Source: Dendrocalamus latiflorus (lineage: Eukaryota > Streptophyta > Magnoliopsida > Poales > Poaceae). Taken from it: a stretch of DNA of 64,000 nt. The notes beneath the pieces were generated by a model. It did not search any database and was not told the DNA's origin. It saw only the letters and a program-made list of their open reading frames with translations. The stretch lies in contig CM029664.1 of NCBI GenBank assembly GCA_017311315.1, positions 28,388,554 through 28,452,553 of the forward strand, read 5' to 3'. Position numbers and translations under genes: made by a program. Positions within the stretch are counted from its first letter, which is position 1; each line of letters begins with the position of its first letter. Positions 43,361 through 54,127 of the stretch are shown one piece after another.

Positions 43361-45867
43361 TGAAAGATCAAGCTCCGTTTAGGTTGGTTTTGGTGTTAAT
43401 GACAAATGCCATTATGAGATATTGATGTTAATGACAAATAGTTCTATAATATTTTGGTGATAATGACAAATGAATATATGAGACTAATATGTTTGTCTAA
43501 GCTTATTTATGTTTAGTCTCATTTGGAAGGAAAGGTGAAATCAAAGAGGTATGCATTCGAAATCATTTTCTCATATACTAATGCATCTCTTAGATACAAA
43601 ATATAGGTTGAGCTCCTCGATTAGTTCAAAATGAATATGTGCATATGTCTTCATCATATATGCTTGTATGCACACGTTTAGGGGAGCTCTCTATATGTTT
43701 TGGAGTTTCATGAGTATTGATCCATGCTTCTTTTAATATGCATATTTAGGATCTTTACTTTGAAATACATTCTTGAGTATATATAACTTGTGTAGTTCAT
43801 ATATACTCATGTGCAATCGGGTTGTCATGTAACTTCTCCATTTGTGTTAATGACAACCGGATAAGTAAGCTTTATTTAAAACTTATCTTAGAGTATACAA
43901 TTGTTGTGTATAAGGTGTATACTCGTAAATCAATTTTTATATCTCATTATTTGTTGAGATTGTCATGAATTACCAAAAAGGAAGATTGTTGAATCTAGTC
44001 CCTCCATTATGTGTTAATGGTGAAGTTTGGTAATTGATGACAATTGTTTTGCGGACTAATAGTTTTCATGAGTTGGATGAATATGTTAGGTTCCACAAAT
44101 GAGGATGACTTGGGATGACTTCATGTGTTGAAGATCATCAAGTCAAGATTGAGAAGAAAATGCATTATGAGTTGATGTATGATCATGTGTTGATCAAGTC
44201 AAGGAAGACCATCATGTGTTGATAGAGTTGATGAAAAGAATGCATCATGAATTGATGCATATCAAGAAGATGACCCAAGACAAAGGTATGGCTAGCTAGG
44301 GCTAAGGATGTGTGCTTAGTCTTTTACCGGTCTTGGTGTTTAGTTGAAAGACCAGATTGCTAGTATAGGTTGCTGTACTATTAAGAGGGGTCATGTCCAG
44401 TAGTTTGAGTCTCATCATGTGTTGATGGCTCAACCTCACTTGCTCTAGCTCATCTTGGTATGAGGTTTGCATTTGCGAATGTGTTTTGCAAATGGTTGAA
44501 GCTCATGTGGTGAATCCTTGTAATATGTGACTATACTTTGCAAAAGGTTGAAGTCCATGTACCTACTCCTTGTGACATGATCTAAGTTTGCAAATGTATT
44601 TTGCAAAAGTTGGAGATCATGCATTATCCCTTGGCATGGTCTAAGATTGTTTGTTACTATTTCCTTTGACATTAGACCATGGTAGTGACTCTTTGGATGT
44701 CTTTTGATTTCTGCATTGATCTAATGTGTTTGATATTACAAAAATAGATGGGTTGTGTAGCCTTCTGAATAAGCTTTCTATAGAGTCTAAGATCACTTAA
44801 TTCCGACATCGGAGTTAAAAGTTATGACTGGAGGTCTGACTGGTGTTGAGCTGGAGGTCAGACCGCCCTTATAATGGAGGTCAGACCGCCCTTGTAAGAG
44901 GGGTCTGACCGGTGTTGATATGGTGGTCTGACCGGTCCTTGAGCGGTCTGACCGGGTTTTCTATGGCGGTCTGACCAGTTTTTCAGCCCAACAGCTAGTT
45001 TTCTTGTGACCGTTGGGAGGGCAGTAGTTCCGGCCCTGGCGCTGATTTCAATCTCTCTTCCCTCCAACGGCTAGTTTTTTGGTGTGGGGTATAAATACCC
45101 CCTCAAAGCTGGTTGGAGTTGTTGTTGCTAGATCCATTTCTGTTGTCTTGAGGTAGAGTGAGGCTTTCCACTCAATTGTGCATGTGTTGCACTTTATGAG
45201 AGAGGAGAGGTGTTCTAGAGTGCATGTGTTGTATCTAGAGGAGGACTCTGTGTCCAAGTTGAGCTTGTGCATTCGTTGCACATGGTGAGAGTCAAGTGAG
45301 AGACTTGGCTTGTTACTCTTGGAGTTTGCCGACTCCTAGACGGTGTGGGAGGCGTCGTACGCGATGATCTTCTCAAAGAAGGTTGTGAGAAGACCCGGCG
45401 AAGTTGTGAAGGTCGAAGCTCACCTATCCAGAGCGAGAAAGAGTTATCACTAGTTATTTGAGGTGGAAGGCTTAATTCGTGGAGCCGATTTGATTTGTTC
45501 GGGCTTACCTCAACGTGGACTAGGGGAGACCGGCAAGTCTCCAAACACCACGGTAAAAAGAGAACGTGTCATTTGTGGTTTGCTTTCTTGTGCTCTATTT
45601 ACTTTCAAGCAATTTACATTCATAGACTCAATTTGATTACTTGTAAACCTAGGATTGCAAACCTTGACCTAGGATAGAATTGTTGGTGCACTTAGGTGAA
45701 TTTACTTGTCTTGGGCGCTATTTGAGCTAAACCAAATTGATTTAAGCTTCCGCATTGTTTACTTAGTTTAGGCAAATAGAAAAGGTCTTTAATTGTTAGT
45801 ATTAATTCGAAAAGAATTATTAGACCACCTATTCACCCCCCCTCTAGTCGGCTTCCTCGATCTTACA
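43361..45867 (+). mobile_element. Solo LTR, long copia-type (SIRE/Maximus-like), 2507 bp
   Basis: It starts TGAAAGATCAAGCTCC and ends CACCCCCCCTCTAGTCGG...GATCTTACA, with a perfect ACCGT duplication (43356-43360 and 45868-45872). The flanks rejoin into continuous leader sequence of the surrounding copia element. A TATAAATACCCC promoter-like box lies at about 45090. An internal restart of LTR-like text at 43988 (TGTTGAATCTAGTCCCTCC) hints at an older duplication or nested LTR. It is related to 34184-35737. Confidence 0.85.
44829..44980. repeat. Seven GGTC(T/A)GACC palindromic words in the solo LTR
   Basis: Six perfect and one imperfect GGTCTGACC/GGTCAGACC words occur in about 150 bases, in both orientations (the word is self-complementary apart from its central base), at uneven spacing of roughly 19-31 bases. 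Confidence 0.9.
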
Positions 45868-46084
45868 ACCGTCGCGCCGGCCCGCAGCCACCACTTGATT
45901 GACCATCGCCAGCACGTGCTGTCGGCTGCGGCCACTGCTTGCACGGGCTGCTCGCTCGCGCGCCTACCATCGCTCATTTTTGATCGAGGTCCGTTCGACC
46001 ACCGCTGACTCAGCTGTTGGCTTCAGCACCGTGTACCCCCACATGGGCCGTTGCCGCCTCAAGCACTAAAGGAGTAGTTCGGGA

Positions 46085-46740
46085 AGCTAAAGTACACCAA
46101 CCTTTCTCAGGCAGAGCAGGAATGGATCCGACTTAGATTTGCTGACTTCAAGAAGGCTGGAGAGTACAATTTTGCTCTGCAAATAATTTGTACCAATCTT
46201 CAACTCTGTGGCAGGCATGTCACACATGAGCAAAAGGTTAATAAGGCCCTCTCCACCTTTCACCCTAATGCAGCGCAGTCTGCGCGCAACTATCGTCAAG
46301 ACGGCTACAAGAAGTATGTAGAATTAATTGATATTATGCAGGTTGCAGAGGGTTCGGATGAAGTTCTTCGTAAGAACTTTATCGCACAACCACCTGAGAG
46401 CTCTGCTGGCCGTGAGGCCAACACTTGGAACTACAAGGTGTGAAAGCCTATATTGAAGAAAAGGGGGAGAAAGGGCAAAGCCGCAGCCTAGAAATGCAAG
46501 TCCAATGCTCCATAGAAAAATAAGACTAGCAAACCAAAGTGGGACGATAAGCCCTATGGTCAACAAGACCAAACCTGCTACAAATGTGGCAACTGGGGGA
46601 ACTAGTCGCAGATCTGTAAAGAGTCGCAGCACGTTATCGATGCCTTCCAGGCCAAGAAGAAGAAGAGCGAAAAAGGCCAGCATGAAACTCACTTTGCTTT
46701 CGTTGAGGGGAGAATTCCCAGTAGCGGCCTGCACCAATAG
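46085..46740 (+). pseudogene. Copia Gag remnant
   Basis: An open stretch encodes KLKYTNLSQAEQEWIRLRF, HEQKVNKALSTFHPNA and ARNYRQDGYKKYVELI and stops at 46441. Beyond several stops a zinc-knuckle remnant CYKCGNWGN-stop-SQIC appears near 46575. This is a UBN2-type copia Gag. The hydrophobic 149-residue ORF on the opposite strand (46324-46773) is its antisense shadow. Confidence 0.75.
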
Positions 46741-47029
46741 AGGTTGACTCCACTCTTGCAGCACCACTCCCACTTGACATTGCAGCTGTCGTGGCCATAA
46801 TTTCCTAAGAAGAGCATCTCAGCCCTGAGAAGATAGGAGCCGAAGTCTCTGGTTCTTAACAGATTCAGTTTAATGCACAAAATGCATTTAGACTTTAATT
46901 ATTAGTTATTTCATGTGTGGAAGGAATAAGTTAGATTTTGCATTGATGGTACTCAAACAATTTTCTCGTGATGGTTGGATGATATTAATTAATTCATTCA
47001 TTTAATAATGGCATGATATTTTCTGATAT

Positions 47030-48252
47030 TTGAATTATTTTATTTATGTGCTTATTTTCTCCTACTACATATTAATAAAGTACTTTATATTAGAACACGT
47101 GTTGTGCTCTATGGAGGAAGTATGCTTAGCTGATAGCGGTACAACAAATACCATCTTGCGAGAGACAAAATTCTTTCAATTGATTAACAAGAATGCTGGC
47201 AATCTTACGACCATAACCAGTAGCGATGCTTGTATATTAGGCTCGGGAAGACCGACAATTATACTTCCAATAGGCACAAATTTGATCATGCAAGAAGCCT
47301 TGGTGTACCCATAATCGACTAGAACTCTTCTAAGTTTCAAGGATATTCACACTAATGGTTTCCATGTTGAAATTGAAGAAGAGTATGGTACGAAATACCT
47401 ACTCATTACAAAGCTTGAAGCAAGTGAAAAAAGGGTATTAGAAAGACTTCCTTCATTTGAGACTGGGCTATACTATACTAATATTAAGGCACTCGCAGCC
47501 TGTACTGCTCAGAAAACCATATTTAGAAGCTCTGAACTCTTCTGTCTCTAGCATGATAGATTAGACCACACAGATCTTGGGATGATGAGAAATATAATGC
47601 ACTAATGTATTTAGCAAAATGCACTAGACCAACACTGCATTTGTCGTAAACCTATTAGCAAGGTATAGTGCAGAACCTACCAAAAGGCATTGATAGGGAA
47701 TAAATGATATCTTCTGATACCTCCAAGAAAACAAAGACCTTAGACTATTCTACAGAAAGAACTAAGATTGAATATGACTAGCTACATATATGCAGGGTAC
47801 TTGTCAGACCTGCATACAGCTAGGTCACAAACAGGCTATGTGTTCCTATGTGGTGGAACCACAATTTCATGAAAATAATCTAAGCGAAGTCTTGTATGGA
47901 CTTTGACAAATCACTCAAAAATCTTAGCACTGTGTGAAGCCACACGAGAATGTGCTTGGCTTCAACGAATAATTCACTACATTTAAATGCAACTTGTTTT
48001 GCATAAGTGCAAACGGGTTACGTGAAGAGTTACCTTACAAATCATATCAACCCCAAGTTCTTATATGCTCATGAGTTACAAAATATAGATAAAATTAAGA
48101 TACTGCATACTAAGTCGTGTGAAAATCTTGCAGATTTATTCACCAAGTCACATCCAACATCTAACTTTGAAAGGTATATATGTGTAATTGGATTGATGAG
48201 ACTTAGAGAAGTACAGGACTCAAGAGAGATTATTCTCGAGCTCACTATTTAA
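47030..48252 (+). pseudogene. Copia Pol remnant: protease, pre-integrase and RNase H, core deleted
   Basis: The protease active site ADSGTTNTIL is near 47130. The pre-integrase HDRLDHTDLGMMRN is near 47550. RNase H follows, with YLSDLHTARSQTGYVF at about 47800 and then LCEATRECAWLQRII and LADLFTKS, out of frame with one another. Integrase and reverse transcriptase are missing between about 47600 and 47790. Confidence 0.75.
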
Positions 48253-48490
48253 ACTTGATTACGAAGATCGAGTACCCAAATAAGAAATCCTGTATATTAA
48301 ATAAAATTCGGTGGATTGTACTCTTTTTCTCTTGATGAGTTTTTCGGAAGTTTCTTGGCAAGGTTTTTAATGAGGCAATTCGTGCAACATAATATAATAT
48401 ATATATCATATACTCTTTATCAAAAATTTTCGCAGTAGGTTTTTATGGAGTTTTATTAAGGCATGAACGTGCCGATGAGTGACTAGGGGG

Positions 48491-48721
48491 TGTTGGGAAA
48501 TCTGGGTCTGGGTCTGAGCTCTTAGCCCCATGGTGGATAACTTACAACTTAGTCTATAAATAAAGAGTACTTAATCATTGTAACTTGTACTTTTTAGAGG
48601 AGAAATTAATAAATAAAGGAAGAGTTCCTCATCTCTGTACGTTTAATCTTTTTTATATTATTTTATGATTAATCTATCTGCTATCTAGAAAAAATCGTTT
48701 AGATTAGACTCGCTATGGACA
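48491..48721 (+). repeat. 3' LTR of the decayed copia element
   Basis: It starts TGTTGGGAAATCTGGG straight after the purine tract GACTAGGGGG and ends GCTATGGACA. TATAAATAAAG near 48555 is a likely TATA box. Confidence 0.75.
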
Positions 48722-49164
48722 GTTCAAAAAAAAAAAAAGCCAAACTGAGCGGAGAAAGCCAGCTCGGATGATCGACACGAAGAAAAGAAACAGGATAAAG
48801 GAAGGGAGGAAGCCAGCTCGGCGGCAACTAACGGCTGAATAGCGAATCCTTCTGCTCTGCCCAGGTAGAAAAAGCGCCTTCTGGCGCCTTCCAATTTTAT
48901 TGCTTTGCAGGTTCCGGAGCATTTGGGCAATTGGCCTGTACCTGTACCCTCTCCCTTCTTTGATTGTCGGCCACGTGACAAGTTGGGAGTCGGCACAGTC
49001 GCTGCCTAACGTGTTTTCAAGAGCAAGATGACCGTTACAACACACCACAATTATTTCCGCCTGTTGCATATTTGCACGCGCATCATCACGTTCTGCTTGT
49101 ACCGGCCGGGGGCAACATCACGTGGGACCACCTGTCATTGACTCGGTGGCACGGCCTTAGGTCC
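48722..49164. other. Spacer with poly-A run
   Basis: An A13 run at 48726-48738 follows the LTR. The remainder is moderately GC-rich. The minus-strand ORFs here carry no recognisable motif. Confidence 0.35.
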
Positions 49165-49420
49165 GCTCGACTGGGCTGAAAAGCTATAGCTTATGACTGA
49201 AATTACACTTTAGCGGTTGAAATTTCACTGTAACTGAAGCTGGCTTATTTGGTGTAATTAAATTTAAAAAAATTAAAAATAGAAAAAATATGCTAGCTCA
49301 TCACGGACAACACAAACAAATACGAAAAAAAGAACAGGTAAAAAAAGCTCAAAAAAGCCATAAGTTCAGAAAAAAGATAAATTTATGAATAGTGAAAATA
49401 AGCTAGAAGTTAGAATCTGA
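49165..49420. mobile_element. MITE-like dispersed repeat, copy 2 of 3
   Basis: Same succession as 4857-5136: GGGCTGAAAAGCTATAGC, GTAATTAAATTTAAAAAAATT, TCACGGACAACACAAAC, GAACAGGTAAAAAAAGCTC, TTTATGAATAGTGAAAATAAG. Confidence 0.65.
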
Positions 49421-49814
49421 AGCCGAAACGAGAAATGCAGGAGTTTTTAGGGAAAAATGATGTGGTAGAGTCTTCCTGCAAGAACCGAGAATCCGTACGT
49501 CAATTCACAAAATTCAGAGAGTTTTCTGCAAAAATACTGACTTGACAGTGCTCCTCCCGGGCGAATCCTGGGGTATAATATAGGCATAATAACAAGAACT
49601 TCAGCTAGTGACGAATCTAGCTAGGAGGGTTCGTTCTACATGATCGAAACAAGCTAGAGAACTGTGCGTACTTGGTGAACAAAAAGTGTACCATCCGGCC
49701 CAAAACGGATAGTGTAATACCTCGTGCGTATAAATATACTCCATCGTTTGCCCCCGTTGTTGTGTTAGAACCGGTTTAACAATTTAGCATGCATGCACAT
49801 ATGAATCAGGTAAG
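49421..49814. other. Spacer, no feature recognised
   Basis: No ORF, repeat boundary or RNA gene is seen. Confidence 0.3.
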
Positions 49815-50130
49815 CTACGAGGGCTTGATTGGTACGGGGCATGAAAATATCAGTGGTGTGTTGGTCCCGGAGCTCTTCGCCTACGGATATATTTTATTGA
49901 ACTCCTAGCTTAAACTTTTTATACTGTTTGAGATTTATTTTTATACTATAATTATTGTTAGTTTTTTAGCATAGTTAAATTTTTTTTAAAAAATTACATC
50001 ATTACGGACAATAAAAAGAAATAAAAGAAAAATAAAAAAATATTTAAAAAACAAAAAAAAGAAAACATAAAATTAAAAAGCTAAAAACTAAAAGATTAAG
50101 CCCAACGGAGACATAGCTCCATCGTTTTGT
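49815..50130. mobile_element. MITE-like dispersed repeat, diverged copy 3
   Basis: It shares TAGCATAGTTAAATTTTTTTTAAAAAATT, CATTACGGACAATAAAAAG and a following AAAAAGC-rich tract with the other two copies. The ends are diverged. Confidence 0.5.
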
Positions 50131-50451
50131 TCGCGCCAGTGGATTAGATAGAGATCGACCGCGACGTGCTGCCTGACAGGCATCGACAACGACGGCCACT
50201 GCGCCTTGGATGATTTGGGGGACGAAAGCGAAAGATTTAGGGCCCGATGAATCGAGTGGCGTTTTGTCAAATGGAGAAGGGTGGTGGCTTTAAAGAATGA
50301 GAGAACATCGATCTCCGAGATCTTACATGTTGATATTAAGAATTCGACCACAAAAGAGAATTCCAAAAGGTTACTACCACCTTTAAAGTTGTATTTTAGT
50401 CGATTCAAATAAAAAACGAGAAGTCATTGAATCGATTCAATACATTAGAGA

Positions 50452-50660
50452 TAGGGATGCAAACGGATCGAATACAGATAGATAATATCTTTACTATATT
50501 TGTTTCCATATTTTTTTCTCGAATGCGGATACAAATATGGATACATCGTATACGAATGCAAATACGAAAAATTTCAAATATAAATATAGAGCGAATACGA
50601 ATCAAAACGAATACGGTCACGAATATTTATCGAAACAATAAAATCCGTTAAATTGTACAT
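50452..50660. mobile_element. hAT-like MITE remnant with GGATACGAATA repeats
   Basis: The left end TAGGGATGCAAACGGATCGAA is a typical hAT-type terminus. The interior repeats ATACGAAT/GGATACAAAT words and the right end AAAATCCGTTAAATTGTAC is degenerate. Confidence 0.5.
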
Positions 50661-51803
50661 CCAAAATCAATAAAAACATATAAATAGTTTATCTTGTCAA
50701 AATATTCATGAAATTTGAGCAAGCATAAGTATGTTTATCTACAAAAGTATGCGTCACCATGAACATGTAGGGTTAACCCGTGAAGAAATCAGACTTCTAG
50801 AAGGGCCAGAATAGAAGAAATAATAATAAAGAAGGATTGTATTGTAATTTCAGAAAAGTGGAGAGCTAAATCGCAAAATGCCAAAATCACATGTCTCCCT
50901 CAAACCCCCAGCCAACCAAGTCCCAAATTCTTAAGCCTGGCACTATTATTCATTTCTGCTTCCTTCATCCCCTTGCTTCTCCTCTCCCCTCCCCTTTCTT
51001 CTCCACCATCGGCACCGACGAGGCTCGGGCCATACCTCGTCGGCAGTCTCCCTTCTTTGCTCCTCCGGCCATCTCCCTTCTCCACCATGGCACCACATCC
51101 TCCCTTTCCATGCGTCGCCACCAAGCTAGCCCTCCCACGGCAGCCACTCCACCACAAAAGTCGACCCTCCCCCGTCGCCTGCACCCATCACCTACATTGC
51201 CCCCTCTAGTGACCACATCGGTGCTCCCGCCCTTGGCGCTCACCCCCACCCCGGCATTGTCCCCTTCGCCTCTTGCCCTGGTGCCGGCATTGTCCTCTTC
51301 GCCCCTGGCCCCAGTATCGGTATTATTAATTCATATGAGCATTAAACAACTACATGCGAAAGAGTGTGGTTGAGAGATGATATTATTAATTTTTTTATTT
51401 TTTTAATGTAACGTGAGTCCTAGTTATTAGTAGAAACCGGTTCAATATATTAGAGAAAAACAAACTTAGTTTCTAAAATATTTATGTGCCATACATTTAA
51501 ATCAACATCGATTTAATACACTAAAGATAACCTAAAAATAAGATATACATATGTGCACTTCGTGGCGGTACTGCCTAGCTTTATGGTGTCGCGTGTGGTG
51601 TAAGCGTTAATCCGGAGCTCCCGAGACCAGCACATATATTAATCTCGACAGCTAGATCGATCCAATAAACCATTCTGGCAAGTTGTAAACAATCGGCTGG
51701 CTAGCTAATTCCTGTAAATCCTTTAATCGACGATGTTGATTGTTTCTTGTCTGGTAACTAGCAAGCAAGCATAATTCCTAGCTCCACCCAACCGGCTAAC
51801 TAA
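50661..51803. other. Spacer with a CT-rich tract
   Basis: 50935-51320 is strongly CT/CCG-rich and yields proline/serine-rich ORFs in several frames (one of 160 codons at 50891-51373). No domain, splice-site pattern or start context argues for a gene. The remainder is AT-rich. Confidence 0.35.
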
Positions 51804-52161
51804 GAGCAACTCCAAGAGAAGAGCTAAATCATTTTCTAAAGATAAATTTGGCTATTATTAGAGAAAAAACGTCTCCAATAGACTCTGTAAATGACTCTCC
51901 AAATTTAGTAGCTCTCCATCCCTCCTCCTTCGCTCTCTATTTTTGGATAGCCTACCTCACTCACCATCCAGCCTCTTGACGCGGTCGGCGTTTCCTTCCC
52001 GCACGCTGCGTCCCATTCCCGCGCGTACGCGACCCACCGCGCGCCCTCTAGTTTAGATAGCCTGTTGGAGTAGTCTTATTTTTTTGGGTGAGATTCATTT
52101 TAGAGAATAGCTAAATCACTAAATTTAGATACTTCTTTTGGCTAATCTCTTGGAGTTGCTC
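51804..52161. mobile_element. Tourist-type (PIF/Harbinger) MITE, 358 bp
   Basis: The ends GAGCAACTCCAAGAGA and TCTCTTGGAGTTGCTC are perfect inverted repeats, flanked by TAA on both sides (51801-51803 and 52162-52164). Confidence 0.9.
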
Positions 52162-52214
52162 TAAGGGCTAACTGCTAAGCACGGGAAAGCCTGTGTGTTA
52201 CAACCCACGAGCGC

Positions 52215-54127
52215 CGTGCGATGCTCCGCCCGAGCGATCAGGCTAGCCGCGTGATTACTCGCGATGGATGCCCACGAGTTGGTTGCGTTTCGGTTGCTGC
52301 GAACGACGTCCTAACTAGAGATGGTAATAGGTACCCGAAACCTGATACCCTATGGGTTTTTACTCTATTAGGGTATAGATCTGAGTCAATTTCCTAACCC
52401 ATGGGTCTCTTAATGGGCAAAAAGCCCAACCCATCGGGTTGTCGGGTTTGGGTACGTTCCTATAGTACCCAAACCCGTAAACCCATGGGTAATATAAACA
52501 TAATCCATAGGAGTTATAAACCCAGACTCCCAGGCAAACCAGCCCAGCCTATAGCCCATTAGCCATTTAGCCCCAAGCCCCCAAATCCAATGCGGCAATG
52601 CCCCATTACTCATACGGCTAACCCTAGCTATCACTCGGTCACGGTCACTACTCACTCCTCCCCAGTCCCCACCCCGATTCAACAGCCGCCGCAGCGGGCG
52701 GCGCATCTGGCGCTCTGCGCTCGGTCTCCGGTAGTCTCCACGCTCGCCCTCCCGTCCCGCAGCTCCCGCTCCTGCTCCCGCCACTCTCACCGCATGCTTG
52801 TGCTCCCGCACGCCCTCGCCGTCGCCTCGCCTTCCAGTTCAGCCCGCCGCCCCCACACCGCAGCCAACGCGCATCGCAGCAGTAGGCCCTTGGCCATGGC
52901 GCTGCCCTCCGGCTCCAACGAAGATGGCCGGTGAACTTCTTCCTCCTCTCCATTAACCATTATTGCAGCTCGCATTACTGACCTCACGGGCGACCCGTGG
53001 GTACCCGTTAACCCAGTGGGCATGGGTTTGGGCAAAAATTTGTACCCGTCACGGGCATGGGTTTTTTAGCGGGCACGTCCAACTTTCATGGGCACGAATT
53101 TAGAATAGCAAAACCCAACGGGTTTGTGCCCGTTGCCATCTCTAGTCCTAACAAAGCAAGGCCCCACAAGTCCATAGCATCAGCGCCCTTGCCTGCGTGC
53201 GTCGGGCCATCCACGACCACAGTTCTGTTCAAATGGATTTTTACCTTTTTTTAAAATATTTTTGAAACAGTTAAGATTTCTTTTTTAACAGATTCTTTAA
53301 ACGATTTTTTAAAATTATATAAGTTGTTCATGTTAGTGTCTCCACCATCTCGAAAAATATTAAAAAAATCATCCACGGTAGCAAAAAAAAAAAACAGATC
53401 GTATCCGTTCAACGAACTTCACTTGGCTTGCAAGTTGAAGCCAGCGTGGCGTCCCCCCGCCGAGCGGCGAGCGCCATGGCGATCCTTACGACCCCAGCAA
53501 CCGCGTGTGGCGTGCGCGCGAGGCCCGACTTACACGCCGACTCCACGCCCATTTGTAACTTGCCGCCAGCGCGGCCGGATGGTCGGATGCTCGCGCAAGC
53601 CACCGCGGCGCACGCACCATTGCCTCGCCTCGCGGCATGCCGTCGTGCAGCGCGCCCGGCTCGTGTAAAATCAGTGGAGAAAAAGTTTGAAGTGGTGAGA
53701 TTGCATTGGCTACTGGACTGGCAGGCGGCAGCCCAACAGCTGATGGGCCTAGGTGGAACAATCCCATGATCGACATGAGCCAGCAAATCGAATTTATATC
53801 GAGAAGATAGCCTATGAATCGAATTTATATAAAGAAGATAGCAAACGTTTCTCTAGAGAGAGGGAAGAAGACGACGACGTCTTAATGGAAGACTTTTATA
53901 ATTCATTACTTCTTTAATATATACTTTTAATTCGCTCTTGCTTTGCAAGATAGCATACGTAGGAGTTGTTTTTATATAGAAAAAAATTATCTAAAGTAAT
54001 ATGGAGCCCAAGGTCGCTATGCGCTACCCCAACCTTGCTGAAAGGCTTAATCTGGGAGCTTGAATTGCATTTAATGGACTTCCAATCCTCCACACTGTAC
54101 CACGTCTAAGGGTATCGACGTAGAATA
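52215..54127. repeat. Segmental duplication, copy 1 (interrupted by a hAT element)
   Basis: 52215-52315 matches 55910-55998. 53153-53215 matches about 56458-56540. The AT-rich 53220-53400 resembles 55745-55890. 53404-54127 matches 56541-57267 at high identity to the shared end GTATCGACGTAGAATA. ORFs inside are not conserved in frame between copies: the 53476 ATG gives a 97-residue frame where copy 2 gives 64 residues in another frame. Confidence 0.75.
52316..53144. mobile_element. Non-autonomous hAT transposon, 829 bp
   Basis: The terminal inverted repeats TAGAGATGGTAATAGG and CCCGTTGCCATCTCTA are flanked by a perfect 8-bp duplication GTCCTAAC (52308-52315 and 53145-53152). Subterminal ACCCGTGGGT/ACCCATGGG words are repeated in both halves. 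The GC-rich centre (about 52660-52930) yields only compositional ORFs; no transposase is seen. Confidence 0.92.

Larger units (their letters stand above)
42789..48721 (+). mobile_element. Decayed Ty1/copia retrotransposon with a nested solo LTR
   Basis: The order is 5' LTR remnant (42789-42962), leader with an ATCAGCAC PBS-like word, nested solo LTR (43361-45867), gag (about 46085-46740), protease and pre-integrase (about 47100-47600), a deletion removing integrase and reverse transcriptase, RNase H (about 47800-48230), a GACTAGGGGG purine tract and 3' LTR (48491-48721). Many stops and frameshifts make it non-functional. The LTRs share TCATTGTA...CTTGTAC, GGAGAAATTA, CATCTCT and TATCTAG blocks but are well diverged, so the insertion is old. 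Confidence 0.8.

Noticed and set aside
46324..46773. 149-codon minus-strand ORF with predicted membrane segments
   Set aside because: Exact antisense of the copia Gag remnant; hydrophobicity is a side effect of the sense codons.
50891..51373. 160-codon Pro/Ser/Thr-rich ORF
   Set aside because: Low-complexity CT-rich DNA open in several frames; no supporting signals.
53428..53769. Small gene in the duplicated segment (also 56517-56816)
   Set aside because: The reading frame is not kept between the two near-identical copies, arguing against a conserved protein.
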